From the NCBI GenBank assembly GCA_964427155.1, contig CAYRSC010000016.1, positions 1 through 64,000 of the forward strand: a DNA stretch of 64,000 bases. Reading direction: 5' to 3'. A program made the position numbers and the translations under genes. The notes under the pieces were generated by a model. It did not search any database. It saw only the letters and a program-made list of their open reading frames with translations, and was not told the DNA's origin. Below, piece after piece: positions 51,039 through 60,174 of the stretch. The DNA is from Desulfothermus sp964427155. Lineage in GTDB: Bacteria > Desulfobacterota > Desulfovibrionia > Desulfovibrionales > Desulfothermaceae. How positions within the stretch are numbered: position 1 is the first letter of the stretch; each line of letters begins with the position of its first letter.

Positions 51039-53264
51039 TTACCAGAAGCTCCCCATTATCTCCCCTAGGAGTTTTGGCGTGGAGTTCCTTATGTGTTTTG
51101 TGCCTATCTTTCCAACGGCAACTACTCCCATGAGGGAGTTGGTGAGTAAGACCATCTCCATGGAATATAGGTCCTCGGGGAATAGCCTCTTATATTTTAT
51201 TGTGTAGTTTTTATTTTTCAAAAAATCAATAACCTTGGCCTGCATTATCCCAGGAAGGACATATTTAGAGAGGGGGACATATACCACCTTTTTATTTATA
51301 GCCAGGAGGTTAGAGGTATTCCCCTCTGAAATGGAGTTGTCAGGATTGAGGATTATGGCCTCATCCAGGTGACGCTGAGATGCCCATTTCCCTGCCTGGT
51401 AATAGTAGAGATAGTTTAGACTCTTATGTGCTGTTATGGGGGAGAACCTGGGAATGGGGTAGATGTCTGTGTGAAACAATCCATCCCTTCCTCTTCCCTG
51501 TCGGGGCACATATCTGTTCAATACTACCCCTATGCTAGGGGACTCGTCCTCTTGTGCCAGGACCATCAATTTTAGACGAAGGGTCTGGTTGATGTGAAAT
51601 TTGTTCAGCTCACACAGGTGTGTTACAATAGAGGGGAGGTGAAAACTGGGAAGGGGCTGTTTAAAAAGTTTCTTCCAGGAGGAGATGAGCCGGGAGAGGT
51701 GTTCCTCCATAAAGATTATTCTGCCCTTCTCCACCCTCATGGTCTCAAATAATCCTGCTCCATATTGAGTGGAGAGGGAGGTAAGGGGAAGACAATTTTC
51801 CCTGGCCCTTATAAAATTTCCCTGGTACCAGACCCAGCGCGCAGGAGGAGACGATTTAGATTTCTTTTGGAATAATTCCAGAAAGCTCTTTCCCTTATGA
51901 AGGGTTTCCTCATATTCCATCTCTGGGTCTGAATCAAACACAATTCCTCCCCCCACGGAAAAAAATAGTCTTCCCCTGTGTGCAATGGCGGTCCTTATGG
52001 CTATGGATAGATCCATGTTTTTGTGGAAGCCCAGGTAACCAATGCATCCCGTATATATATGTCTTGAATGTGGCTCCAGTTCATCAATTATCTCCATGGC
52101 CCTTATCTTGGGACATCCTGTGATAGACCCCCCTGGAAAGGTAGCATGAATTATATCTTTCACTCCTATTTCTTTCTTTAATTCTCCAGATATGATGGAG
52201 ATGAGGTGATGAACGTTTTCATAACTTTCTACTCTCTTGTGCTCTTTTACCCTTACCCCCCTTGATCTACAGATCCTGCCCAGGTCATTTCTCAGAAGGT
52301 CCACGATCATAGAGAGTTCTGCATCGTCTTTTTCACTTTCAATGAGTTCCCTCTTTAATCTTTCATCCTCTAAGGGGCCCTTGCCTCTGGGCCTGGTGCC
52401 CTTTATGGGTCTGGTCTCTATGTAATCCCCTTTGCGGTATAGAAACCTCTCTGGAGAGGTGGAGATAATGGTGTGATCATTTGCCCGTAAGTAGGCAAAA
52501 AAAGGAGCAGGATTTATCTTAAATAGATTCTTAAAGAGAAAAAATTCCTCTCCCTGGTAGCGAACCTCAAAGCGCTGGGAGAGATTTACCTGATACACCT
52601 CTCCTTTGGCAATATATTCCTTTATCTTTTTTATGGAATTTAAATACTGCTGGGGTGTAAAGTTGGATACTGGCCCTTCCATAACCTCAAATCCCTTGGA
52701 GGTGTGAGAATCTCCATGTGTCAAGGACTCTAGTCTCTGGAGAGTCTTGTGTACATATTCTCTCCCTTTCTCCTGTGTTAGAAGTATAAGGGCCTTAGTT
52801 GTGGCAGTGGCTAGGTCTTCAATAAGGATAATCTGGGGAAGTACCAGGTAAAGATGGGGAAGACCAAGGTCGTCTATGGTGGTTTTGGGAAGGTCTTCTA
52901 TGTGGTCTTTGAGGTCATAAGATAGGTAGCCAAAGAGTCCCGCACTCACAGGTATATCCTCTATAGGGGGGAGGTATTTAAAATGTTCAATTATCTCATC
53001 CACCACCTCTAATGGGGGTCGCTGAATGCATCTTATATGACCATGTGTATTCAGATAGGTATTCTGGAGGTCCCCATATACCTGAAGTAGTGGAGAGGCG
53101 CAGAGTATATTGTATCTTGCACAATCTGTATTGCCTCCACTTAACAGTAGTATGGTACCTGGCTGGCTGTATATCCCTTCACATATCCTTATAAGGGAGA
53201 TATCTTTTTCCAGCTTCCTGTGGCATATCTGTTCTATTTGGGGGAGATATTTACCTATGTCCAT
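51039..53264 (-). CDS. pabB-pabC: Fused aminodeoxychorismate synthase component I / ADC lyase (PabB-PabC)
   Basis: The 741-residue protein joins a chorismate-binding domain (about 1-455; SPERFLYRKGDYIETRPIKG, GGSITGCPKIRAMEII) to a class-IV aminotransferase-fold lyase (about 475-741; GAGLFETMRVEKGRIIFMEE). The PLP Lys is in AHKSLNYLYYYQAG and NSISEGNTSNLLAI follows. Together with PabA it makes p-aminobenzoate. Such fusions are known. It overlaps pabA by 10 bp. Confidence 0.93.
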   Translation of the reverse strand: MDIGKYLPQIEQICHRKLEKDISLIRICEGIYSQPGTILLLSGGNTDCARYNILCASPLLQVYGDLQNTYLNTHGHIRCIQRPPLEVVDEIIEHFKYLPPIEDIPVSAGLFGYLSYDLKDHIEDLPKTTIDDLGLPHLYLVLPQIILIEDLATATTKALILLTQEKGREYVHKTLQRLESLTHGDSHTSKGFEVMEGPVSNFTPQQYLNSIKKIKEYIAKGEVYQVNLSQRFEVRYQGEEFFLFKNLFKINPAPFFAYLRANDHTIISTSPERFLYRKGDYIETRPIKGTRPRGKGPLEDERLKRELIESEKDDAELSMIVDLLRNDLGRICRSRGVRVKEHKRVESYENVHHLISIISGELKKEIGVKDIIHATFPGGSITGCPKIRAMEIIDELEPHSRHIYTGCIGYLGFHKNMDLSIAIRTAIAHRGRLFFSVGGGIVFDSDPEMEYEETLHKGKSFLELFQKKSKSSPPARWVWYQGNFIRARENCLPLTSLSTQYGAGLFETMRVEKGRIIFMEEHLSRLISSWKKLFKQPLPSFHLPSIVTHLCELNKFHINQTLRLKLMVLAQEDESPSIGVVLNRYVPRQGRGRDGLFHTDIYPIPRFSPITAHKSLNYLYYYQAGKWASQRHLDEAIILNPDNSISEGNTSNLLAINKKVVYVPLSKYVLPGIMQAKVIDFLKNKNYTIKYKRLFPEDLYSMEMVLLTNSLMGVVAVGKIGTKHIRNSTPKLLGEIMGSFW

Positions 53265-53842
53265 AGTCCTTCTCCTTTAGATATGAGGCTTAAAAAGTTT
53301 TTTGCCATCTCTTCTCCATATTGGGTGAGAAAGCTCTCTGGATGAAACTGGACCCCATGAAGGGGATATTGAGGATGGCATATCCCCATTATGATATTGT
53401 CTCTGGTCCTGGCGGTTATCTTGAGGGGGGAGGAGGGTGCGGGATGGATACAGAGGGAATGATATCTCATGGCCCGGAAAGGGGATGGTATGTTCCTGAA
53501 TATGCCCTTACCGTTGTGGAAGATAAGGGAGGTCTTTCCATGAAGTGGGAGAGGAGATGCAATGGTCCTTCCTCCGAATACTTCGTTTATACACTGCATT
53601 CCCAGACATACTCCAAGTATGGGAATGCGCTGATAAAACCTTTTTATTACAGACAAGGAGATGCCAGCACGGGCAGGCTCCTTTGGCCCAGGTGAGATTA
53701 TAATCCCCTGTGGAGAAAGCCCTTCTATCCCTTCCAGGGATATCTTATCGTGTCTGAAGACCTCTATGTCCGAATAGAGGGGTAGAAACAATTGGACCAG
53801 GTTATAGGTAAAAGAATCGTAGTTGTCTATAAATAAGAGCAT
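53255..53842 (-). CDS. pabA: Aminodeoxychorismate/anthranilate synthase glutaminase
   Basis: From ATG 53842 (AGGAGG 6 bp upstream) the 195-residue protein reads MLLFIDNYDSFTYNLVQL. It has the catalytic Cys in ILGVCLGMQCINEVFGG and the His/Glu in HGVQFHPESFLTQYG. An upstream frame to 53926 runs through a terminator hairpin and is rejected. With no trp genes nearby, PabA is more likely than TrpG. Confidence 0.92.
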   Translation of the reverse strand: MLLFIDNYDSFTYNLVQLFLPLYSDIEVFRHDKISLEGIEGLSPQGIIISPGPKEPARAGISLSVIKRFYQRIPILGVCLGMQCINEVFGGRTIASPLPLHGKTSLIFHNGKGIFRNIPSPFRAMRYHSLCIHPAPSSPLKITARTRDNIIMGICHPQYPLHGVQFHPESFLTQYGEEMAKNFLSLISKGEGLWT

Positions 53843-53864
53843 ATTTGTCCTCCTGGTTCTGGTT

Positions 53865-53906
53865 AATAAAAAAGGGGACCACCCATGAGTCTGGGTGGCC
53901 CCCTTT
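53865..53906 (-). terminator. Terminator between rlpA and pabA
   Basis: AAAGGGG-ACCACCC (53871-53884) pairs with GGGTGGC-CCCCTTT (53893-53906). On the minus strand a TTTTTTATT run follows. It would end the uppP/rlpA transcript before pabA, so pabA likely has its own weak promoter or relies on partial readthrough. Confidence 0.75.
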
Positions 53907-53953
53907 AAGGGCCTGACATAACCCATGTCCCTAATTATCCAGCAAAACCTCTA

Positions 53954-54634
53954 CTATCCCCTACCAACTTCAATGGTCTGTACCAGCACCTTTGTTATCC
54001 CCTTTTTAAGATATCCCAATCTCCTTGCCCCCTCCATGGTGAGGTCTATTATCCTTCCCTCTACAAAGGGCCCCCTGTCATTTACCCTCACAATGATACT
54101 TCTACCATTTTCCAGATTGGTCACCTTTACATAGGTGGGAAGGGGAAGATATTTATGGGCCGCTGTAAGTGCATGGGGATCAAACACCTCTCCATCCGCG
54201 GTCATGTGCCCCCCTGGTTGTCTCAATGTTTCATATCCATACCAGGATGCATACCCTACCTCACGATAGTGTCTGGCCTCTTCAACAGTCATGGGTACGT
54301 ATCTTTTCCCCATTACCACATAGGGGGAATCCTTTACCTTCCCCAACCTTATTGCCTCTTTTGGAGGCATATTGTCAATACTCTGTATCTCTGGATGTGT
54401 TAGGGGCCATTTTAGAGGTGCCTTTATTACCACAAATGTAAATTTGCCAATTTTGTAAATAACTTTTACTGTTCCTACTGCAGTTCTCACTGTAAATTTA
54501 GTTACTTTATAAGTCGTCTTTCCTATGTCATATGCAGTTTTTATAGTTGCCTTAGTAATGCGATAAGGAGTAGTGATAAGGGTACACCCTGAAAGAAAAA
54601 GAAATAATATATTCAGTATTATCCATTTCTTCAT
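53954..54634 (-). CDS. rlpA: RlpA-like septal-ring lipoprotein
   Basis: The 226-residue protein has a lipobox FLFLSGC (Cys17) and an unusual Lys/Thr/Val-rich repeat segment (about 22-80). A double-psi beta-barrel domain (from about 125; VGYASWYGYETLRQPGG, VRVNDRGPFVEGRIIDLT) follows. RlpA enzymes cleave denuded glycan strands at the septum. It lies 9 bp after uppP. Confidence 0.88.
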   Translation of the reverse strand: MKKWIILNILFLFLSGCTLITTPYRITKATIKTAYDIGKTTYKVTKFTVRTAVGTVKVIYKIGKFTFVVIKAPLKWPLTHPEIQSIDNMPPKEAIRLGKVKDSPYVVMGKRYVPMTVEEARHYREVGYASWYGYETLRQPGGHMTADGEVFDPHALTAAHKYLPLPTYVKVTNLENGRSIIVRVNDRGPFVEGRIIDLTMEGARRLGYLKKGITKVLVQTIEVGRG

Positions 54635-54643
54635 GGATATTTC

Positions 54644-55438
54644 CTATTTTAACATCAAAAATACTGCTGCTGCTACGGCTATTCTATATACTCCAAAAGG
54701 TCTAAGAGTCACCTTTGATAACATGTGGATGAATCCTTTTACTGCAATATATGCGGCGATGAATGAGATGATAAAACCTACTGCAAAGATTGTAAGGTCT
54801 GAGGTGGTGAGAATGGAATAGTTTTTTATCATCTCTAGACCAGTTGCGCCAAACATAATGGGGACTGCGGCTATAAAAGAATATTCAGCGGCCAGTTTTC
54901 TGTCTGCCCCAAGGAGCATTGCTCCCATTATAGTGGCGGCAGAGCGAGAAAATCCAGGCCACAGGGCCATACATTGAGCCAGACCCACCCCCAGGGCAAG
55001 GGAGGGTGTTATCTCATCTAGGGAGATGTATCTGCTTTTTTTATGTATGCCTTCCACCACAAATATGAGTATCCCCCCTATAAAGAGGGCAATGGAGACA
55101 CAGGTGGGATTAAAGAGGTATTTTTTTATGGTATGTTCTGCGAACAGACCAATAAGAGAGGCAGGCAAGGATGTGAGAAAGAGGAGATAGAGGCCCCATA
55201 TACCTGAGAATTTATATTTTTTTTCTGGTTTGATAAGCCCCCAAAATCTCCTCCAGTACATTACCACCACCGCGAGGATTGCCCCCAGTTGTATTACTAT
55301 TTCAAATATTTTTGCCTTATCTCCCACAAAATTCAAAAGCTTTCCTGTGATTATGAGGTGGCCAGTAGAAGATATGGGAAGAAACTCTGTTAAACCCTCT
55401 ACCACTCCCATTATGCACGCCTTGAGATATAAGTCCAT
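54644..55438 (-). CDS. uppP: Undecaprenyl-diphosphatase
   Basis: The 264-residue membrane protein has EGLTEFLPISSTGHLIITG and MALWPGFSRSAATIMGAML, the two active-site motifs of the BacA/UppP family. It recycles the lipid carrier for peptidoglycan. It leads the uppP/rlpA unit. Confidence 0.95.
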   Translation of the reverse strand: MDLYLKACIMGVVEGLTEFLPISSTGHLIITGKLLNFVGDKAKIFEIVIQLGAILAVVVMYWRRFWGLIKPEKKYKFSGIWGLYLLFLTSLPASLIGLFAEHTIKKYLFNPTCVSIALFIGGILIFVVEGIHKKSRYISLDEITPSLALGVGLAQCMALWPGFSRSAATIMGAMLLGADRKLAAEYSFIAAVPIMFGATGLEMIKNYSILTTSDLTIFAVGFIISFIAAYIAVKGFIHMLSKVTLRPFGVYRIAVAAAVFLMLK

Positions 55439-55720
55439 TTTAAGAACCTTATTTTAGAGGAGGTTATATGAATTAGCCAGCCTAGAGAGAGGGAGTATAG
55501 AGCTAAGGATATCCATTCGTCAACATCAATATGGGGAGAGGGGTGCGAGCCATTAAGGACAAGATTTAATATCCTACACCCCCAAGGCCTTTAAAGATCA
55601 TGTCATAGGTGAATGTGTTTTCTCTTTCCCACCGGTATAAAATCCCTTGAATTATTGCTTCTCTTGTAATAGGGAATCTCTTAAGAGAGTAGGGTTCTTG
55701 CATTTAGTAAGGAGGTGGAT
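55439..55720. other. Divergent intergenic region
   Basis: This 282 bp gap separates uppP (minus) and the LUD gene (plus). I found a good ribosome site (AAGGAGG) at its right end but no clear -35/-10 pair, hairpin terminator or gene. Confidence 0.4.
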
Positions 55721-56380
55721 ATGTACAAAAAGGATGTAATTGGGAAGTTCTGGGAGGAAAAACTTCTCCTTCTCAAGGGACGTCTGGAAAAGAATGGGTT
55801 TGAGGTATATATTGCCACAGACCTCTCCCATGCAAGGGAGATATTTTTTAAGGAGATATTTGCTGAGCTCTCTCCAGAGAGCGTCTCCTTTGGAGGGTCT
55901 CTTACTGTGGTGGAATCCGGGGTCTATTCTTCCCTCAAAGAGGAGAAATCCACCAGGGTGATAGATACCTATGATTGGAACCTGCCCCGGGAGGAATTTC
56001 TGGAAAGGAGGAGAGAGGCCCTCTCATGTGACCTTTTTTTGACAGGGACCAATGCGGTAACCATGGATGGCGTTCTGGTAAATCTGGATGGTTTCGGGAA
56101 TAGGGTGGCAGCCCTGGCCTTTGGTCCCAGAAATGTCTGTCTTTTCATTGGAAGGAATAAGGTAGTGGAGGATGTGGAAGGGGCAAGAAAGAGGATAAAG
56201 ACCTTTGCCGCTCCTGTAAATACCATGAGGCTTAACAGGAAAAATCCCTGTTTAAAGGCCCTTACCTGTAAAGAGTGTAATAGTCCTGAGAGGATATGTA
56301 ATGTGTGGCTTATTACTGAGAAGTGTTTTCCCCCTGGAAGGATAAAGATAATCCTCATAAATGAGGAGTGTGGAATATAG
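55721..56380 (+). CDS. LUD-domain (LutC/YkgG-like) protein
   Basis: The 219-residue protein has SFGGSLTVVESGVYSSLKEE and LTGTNAVTMDGVLVNLDG followed by NRVAALAFGP, the LUD core. Relatives are part of lactate oxidation complexes, but lone copies are common. The C-terminus carries a CKECNSPERIC cysteine group. Start chosen at ATG 55721 after AAGGAGG. It stands alone ahead of a small PilZ-like gene. Confidence 0.85.
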   Translation: MYKKDVIGKFWEEKLLLLKGRLEKNGFEVYIATDLSHAREIFFKEIFAELSPESVSFGGSLTVVESGVYSSLKEEKSTRVIDTYDWNLPREEFLERRREALSCDLFLTGTNAVTMDGVLVNLDGFGNRVAALAFGPRNVCLFIGRNKVVEDVEGARKRIKTFAAPVNTMRLNRKNPCLKALTCKECNSPERICNVWLITEKCFPPGRIKIILINEECGI

Positions 56381-56434
56381 ATGAGAGATGGGGGAGTATT
56401 TTTCTCTAACTATTAAAAAATCCCTGGAGTGGTT

Positions 56435-56710
56435 ATGAAGATCAGGCTTTCTTCAAGAGGGGATCTGATGAGGATATGGAAGGATGACTTTCTGGGGAAT
56501 AGGGGCTTTTTCCTCCCTGGAGAGGGTAAATTCTCTGTGGGAGAGGAGATGGAGGTGACCTTTGAGGTGGAGGGAAAAGAGGTGGGAAAGGCAAAGGTGT
56601 ATGTGGCGTGGCAGAATCTCTATGGGAGGGTGGGGGAACTCACCCCTAGAGGGACATTTTTGCGGGTTATGACCATGGATGAGGGTCTGGAAAGGAGCCT
56701 TGGCATATAG
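56435..56710 (+). CDS. Small PilZ-like protein
   Basis: The 91-residue protein has FFLPGEGKFSVGEEMEVTFE and AWQNLYGRVGELTPRGTFLR, reminiscent of the beta-barrel of PilZ domains. The RxxxR c-di-GMP motif is not clear, so ligand binding is uncertain. The start at ATG 56435 follows GGAG. It ends just before hisC. Confidence 0.5.
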   Translation: MKIRLSSRGDLMRIWKDDFLGNRGFFLPGEGKFSVGEEMEVTFEVEGKEVGKAKVYVAWQNLYGRVGELTPRGTFLRVMTMDEGLERSLGI

Positions 56711-56726
56711 TGATGAGGGAAAAGAG

Positions 56727-57836
56727 ATGAATGGTATATTACGTCCTGAAATCCTGGAATTTGCCCCCTATAAACCAGGTATGAGTATGGATGAGGTGAG
56801 AGAAAGGTATGGTCTCTCCTCAATCATAAAATTGGCTAGCAATGAGAACCCCTTGGGGATTTCCCCTGTGGTACAGGAGACCATAGAGAGATATTCTTCT
56901 CTGGGATTCAGGTATCCCCGCAGTATGAACCCGGAACTGGTGGAGGTACTGTCACATAGGCTAGGGGTGGAAAGGGGGATGGTGGTGGTGGGAAATGGTT
57001 CAGATGAACTCATTGATCTTTTGATCAGGGTATGTACAGTCCCCTATACTCACACGGTGATGGTATTTGAACCCAGTTTTTCCATATATAGATTGCAGGC
57101 ACGATTCCATGGAGCAAAGGTGAGGTATGTAAGGCTCAATGAGGATTTTTCTTTTAATCTTAAAGGGATGTTAGATGCAATAACAGAGGATGTACGACTT
57201 ATCTTTATCACAAACCCCGACAATCCCTCTGGTTTTGCCCTTCCCTCTAGAGAGATTGAAAGATTTTTGAAGCAATTGCCCTCCAATGTCCTGTTGGTGG
57301 TAGATGAGGCATATGTGGAGTGTACAGGGGAGGAAGATAGGTATTCTTGTATTTCTCTGGTATCTGCGTATGAGAATATTGCGGTCCTTAGGACCTTTTC
57401 CAAGGTCTATGGACTTGCTGGATTAAGGGTTGGATATGGTATATTACCCTTATGGCTCGCTGATGCCCTCTACAGGGTGAGGCTCCCCTTTAGCGTGAAT
57501 GTGATAGCGGAAAAGGCGGCCATTTCTGCGCTGGAGGATGAGTATTTTTTTTCAACTACCCTAAAGACCATTGTTGAGGGTAGAAGATATATTTCAACTG
57601 CCCTATCTTCTCTGGGATGCAAGGTCTATCCCTCTCTGGCCAACTTTGTGATGTTCAGACCTGTGCTAGAGGCGAGATATGTATTTGAAGAGCTTCTAAA
57701 AAGGGGTATTATTATTCGTCCCCTTGAGTCCTATGGCCTGGAGGAATATCTTCGGGTAAGTGTGGGAAGGAGGGATGAAAACTTGCTTTTTATAGAGGTC
57801 TTAGAAGAGATATTGGGGGATAGAAGAGGTGGATAG
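56727..57836 (+). CDS. hisC: Histidinol-phosphate aminotransferase
   Basis: The 369-residue PLP enzyme has IKLASNENPLGISP, VVVGNGSDELIDLL, FITNPDNPSGFALP and the PLP-binding RTFSKVYGLAGLRVGYG. It transaminates imidazole-acetol phosphate. The start at 56727 follows GAGGG; an upstream ATG at 56679 overlaps the previous gene. Its end overlaps cmk by 8 bp. No other his genes are present. Confidence 0.92.
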   Translation: MNGILRPEILEFAPYKPGMSMDEVRERYGLSSIIKLASNENPLGISPVVQETIERYSSLGFRYPRSMNPELVEVLSHRLGVERGMVVVGNGSDELIDLLIRVCTVPYTHTVMVFEPSFSIYRLQARFHGAKVRYVRLNEDFSFNLKGMLDAITEDVRLIFITNPDNPSGFALPSREIERFLKQLPSNVLLVVDEAYVECTGEEDRYSCISLVSAYENIAVLRTFSKVYGLAGLRVGYGILPLWLADALYRVRLPFSVNVIAEKAAISALEDEYFFSTTLKTIVEGRRYISTALSSLGCKVYPSLANFVMFRPVLEARYVFEELLKRGIIIRPLESYGLEEYLRVSVGRRDENLLFIEVLEEILGDRRGG

Positions 57837-58491
57837 GATACTGGTTACCATAGATGGTCCTGCAGGTTCTGGAAAGACTACCCTGGCGAAGATGTTATCC
57901 AGAGAGATGAATGTCCCTTATCTGGATACAGGGGCCATGTTTAGGACAGTGGCCCTGGCCCTGGGAGAGGGGGCATGGCTATGGGATGAAGAGGAGATCG
58001 CCAGAAGACTTGGAGAGATTGGGTTTGAGGTCCAACTGCGTCATAATGGTTTTGTGATGGTTGTGGAGGGAAAGGTGGTGGGGGATGAGATCCGGGATGA
58101 GCGAATTGGGAAATGGGCTTCAAATATAGCTACCATTGGAGTGGTAAGGGATTTTTTAAAGGAGAGGCAGCAGGAGGTTGGGAGACGCTTTTCCCTGGTG
58201 GCTGAAGGGAGAGACATGGGGACGGTGATATTTCCGTGGGCAGATTTTAAGTTCTTTCTGGAGGCAGATGTGTATGTGAGGGCAAAAAGACGCCATAGGG
58301 AGTTATTGGAGAGGGGTATAGATGTGAGTTTTTCCAGACTGCTTGAGGAGATAGAGGAGAGAGATGCCCAGGATCGCTCCAGGGATATTGCCCCACTTCG
58401 TCCCGCAGAAGATGCAATAATAATTGATACCAGTGAACTTTCTCCCCACCAGGTCCTTCAGAGGATGCTTTCTGTGATAAAGAAGAGATAG
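57829..58491 (+). CDS. cmk: Cytidylate kinase
   Basis: The 220-residue P-loop kinase has TIDGPAGSGKTTLAKML, YLDTGAMFRTVAL and LVAEGRDMGTVIFPWADFKF. It phosphorylates CMP and dCMP. It starts with GTG within the end of hisC and converges with the polyprenyl synthase gene 12 bp away. Confidence 0.93.
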   Translation: MDRILVTIDGPAGSGKTTLAKMLSREMNVPYLDTGAMFRTVALALGEGAWLWDEEEIARRLGEIGFEVQLRHNGFVMVVEGKVVGDEIRDERIGKWASNIATIGVVRDFLKERQQEVGRRFSLVAEGRDMGTVIFPWADFKFFLEADVYVRAKRRHRELLERGIDVSFSRLLEEIEERDAQDRSRDIAPLRPAEDAIIIDTSELSPHQVLQRMLSVIKKR

Positions 58492-58503
58492 GGAGGAAGG
58501 ATT

Positions 58504-59472
58504 TTATTTTTCTCTATTTCTGACGAACTCCACTACCTCTTTCAGGACCTCCTTCTCCCTAGAGGGAGGGAATTTTAATAAAGAGCTTCTTGCCTTTTCC
58601 AGGAAGGTCCGTGAATCTTCCAGTGCCCTCTGACATATGGCCCCCTGGTTTATCTCCTCTATAATCAGTCGCTGTTCCTGGGAGGAGAGGGTATGGGCCT
58701 TTATTTTTCCAAGGAGGTGAAGGCGTTTTTCTTCTGGTAGCCCTTCTAGATATAGGATGAGGGGAAGGGTGATTTTACCCTCCCTGAGGTCCCCCCCGAT
58801 GGGTTTCCCCAGGTCTTTGGCATAGAGGGCATAATCCAGCACATCGTCCACTATTTGAAAGGCGATACCTAGATTGAGGCCAAAGCTCCTGGCATGGTGT
58901 CTTTCCACCTCTCCTGCTCCTGCCACCATGGCGCCGCTTTCACAGGCAAACTGGATCAGACGGGCGGTCTTGCCCCTTATTATCTCCAAATATTGTTCCC
59001 GGGTGAGGTCCTCTTGTCTCATCATATATAACTCTTGTATCTCTCCACAGGCAGTATAGTAAATGGCATCCGCAAGTCCCTTCATAAGCTCAATGTCTTG
59101 GTATTGAGATACTATCTTGTTTGAGATGGCCAGGAGGGCATCTCCTGCCAGGATGGTCTCTGTTATTCCAAATATGGTATGAGCTGCCTCCTGTCCCCGT
59201 CTTAAGACCGCATTGTCCAGGACATCGTCATGGAGGAGGGTGGCAGAGTGGATGAATTCCAGGACACAGGCCAGGGGATATATATCTTCTCTTTTGTATC
59301 CAAGGGCACGGGCAGTGAGGATGCATAACATGGGCCTGAGTCTCTTTCCCCCTGCCTCTAGTATATGGGAAACCACTGGCCTCACCATTGGTTCCAGTGC
59401 CTGAACAATAGACCTTATTTCTTTCTCTATGGGGGGAAGATTTTCTCTGAAGTAGTCTTTTAAAAGTTTCAT
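58504..59472 (-). CDS. Polyprenyl (long-chain) diphosphate synthase
   Basis: The 322-residue prenyltransferase has the two Asp-rich motifs LLHDDVLDNAVLRRG and FQIVDDVLDYALYAKDLGKP. It is IspB/HepT-like and would make the side chain of menaquinone. It is 9 bp downstream of mqnB, in agreement with that role. Confidence 0.92.
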   Translation of the reverse strand: MKLLKDYFRENLPPIEKEIRSIVQALEPMVRPVVSHILEAGGKRLRPMLCILTARALGYKREDIYPLACVLEFIHSATLLHDDVLDNAVLRRGQEAAHTIFGITETILAGDALLAISNKIVSQYQDIELMKGLADAIYYTACGEIQELYMMRQEDLTREQYLEIIRGKTARLIQFACESGAMVAGAGEVERHHARSFGLNLGIAFQIVDDVLDYALYAKDLGKPIGGDLREGKITLPLILYLEGLPEEKRLHLLGKIKAHTLSSQEQRLIIEEINQGAICQRALEDSRTFLEKARSSLLKFPPSREKEVLKEVVEFVRNREK

Positions 59473-59481
59473 AGGAGGTAG

Positions 59482-60171
59482 TTAGATCCCTAAAATGTCT
59501 TTTACCTTTGAGAGGGAATTAAGGGCACCTTTTATATCCCATCCCTTTCTCTCTCCTACCGCATTAGAGATGGTCCTCACCTCTAAAAAGGGGATATCAT
59601 AAAGCCTGCACCAATAGGCTATGCTAAACCCCTCCATGTTTTCTACATCTACCCTGTAGAGCCCTTTAAAGTGAGAGGCCAGAGAGGGGTCTCCTGTAAC
59701 TCCTGCCACAGTCAAGCTCCTTCCTGTAACCAATTTATCCCTGAAAGACAAGCCCATTTTCTCACTGGCCTCTTCTGGTCTTATCTCTATCTCATTGTAG
59801 AGGATCTCTCCCCCTGGAAGTTTCATGAGACCATATCCAATTCCCCGGGGGTTTACACCCTGCTGTGTCCTCAGTCCATATTCTGGCCATGTCTCTTTGA
59901 CTATAAGGACCTTGCTCCCTGGGGGAAGACGCCTTATATCAAAGCTCCCAGCAAGTCCGATGTTTATTATTCCCTTTAATTCATGGCGCATTCCCCAGAG
60001 ATGGCCACATGCAATCGCGGCATTTAATGGACCAATACCTGTAATTAACCCCAGGAGAAAGGGAGTAGATGATAGTGGAGAGGGCACAAGGGGCCTTAGA
60101 TAATTACAGGAGATATTCATAAAATGTTCTAGTTCCACACGAGTAGCCGCCAGTATTGCCAGGTATTTCAA
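59482..60171 (-). CDS. mqnB: Futalosine hydrolase
   Basis: The 229-residue protein is a nucleoside-phosphorylase-fold enzyme with GLITGIGPLNAAIACGHL, IINIGLAGSFDI, VENMEGFSIAYWCRLYDIPF and VRTISNAVGER. It releases hypoxanthine from futalosine in the alternative menaquinone pathway. It lies 3 bp after the UDP-sugar dehydrogenase gene. Confidence 0.88.
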   Translation of the reverse strand: MKYLAILAATRVELEHFMNISCNYLRPLVPSPLSSTPFLLGLITGIGPLNAAIACGHLWGMRHELKGIINIGLAGSFDIRRLPPGSKVLIVKETWPEYGLRTQQGVNPRGIGYGLMKLPGGEILYNEIEIRPEEASEKMGLSFRDKLVTGRSLTVAGVTGDPSLASHFKGLYRVDVENMEGFSIAYWCRLYDIPFLEVRTISNAVGERKGWDIKGALNSLSKVKDILGI

Positions 60172-60174
60172 GGT

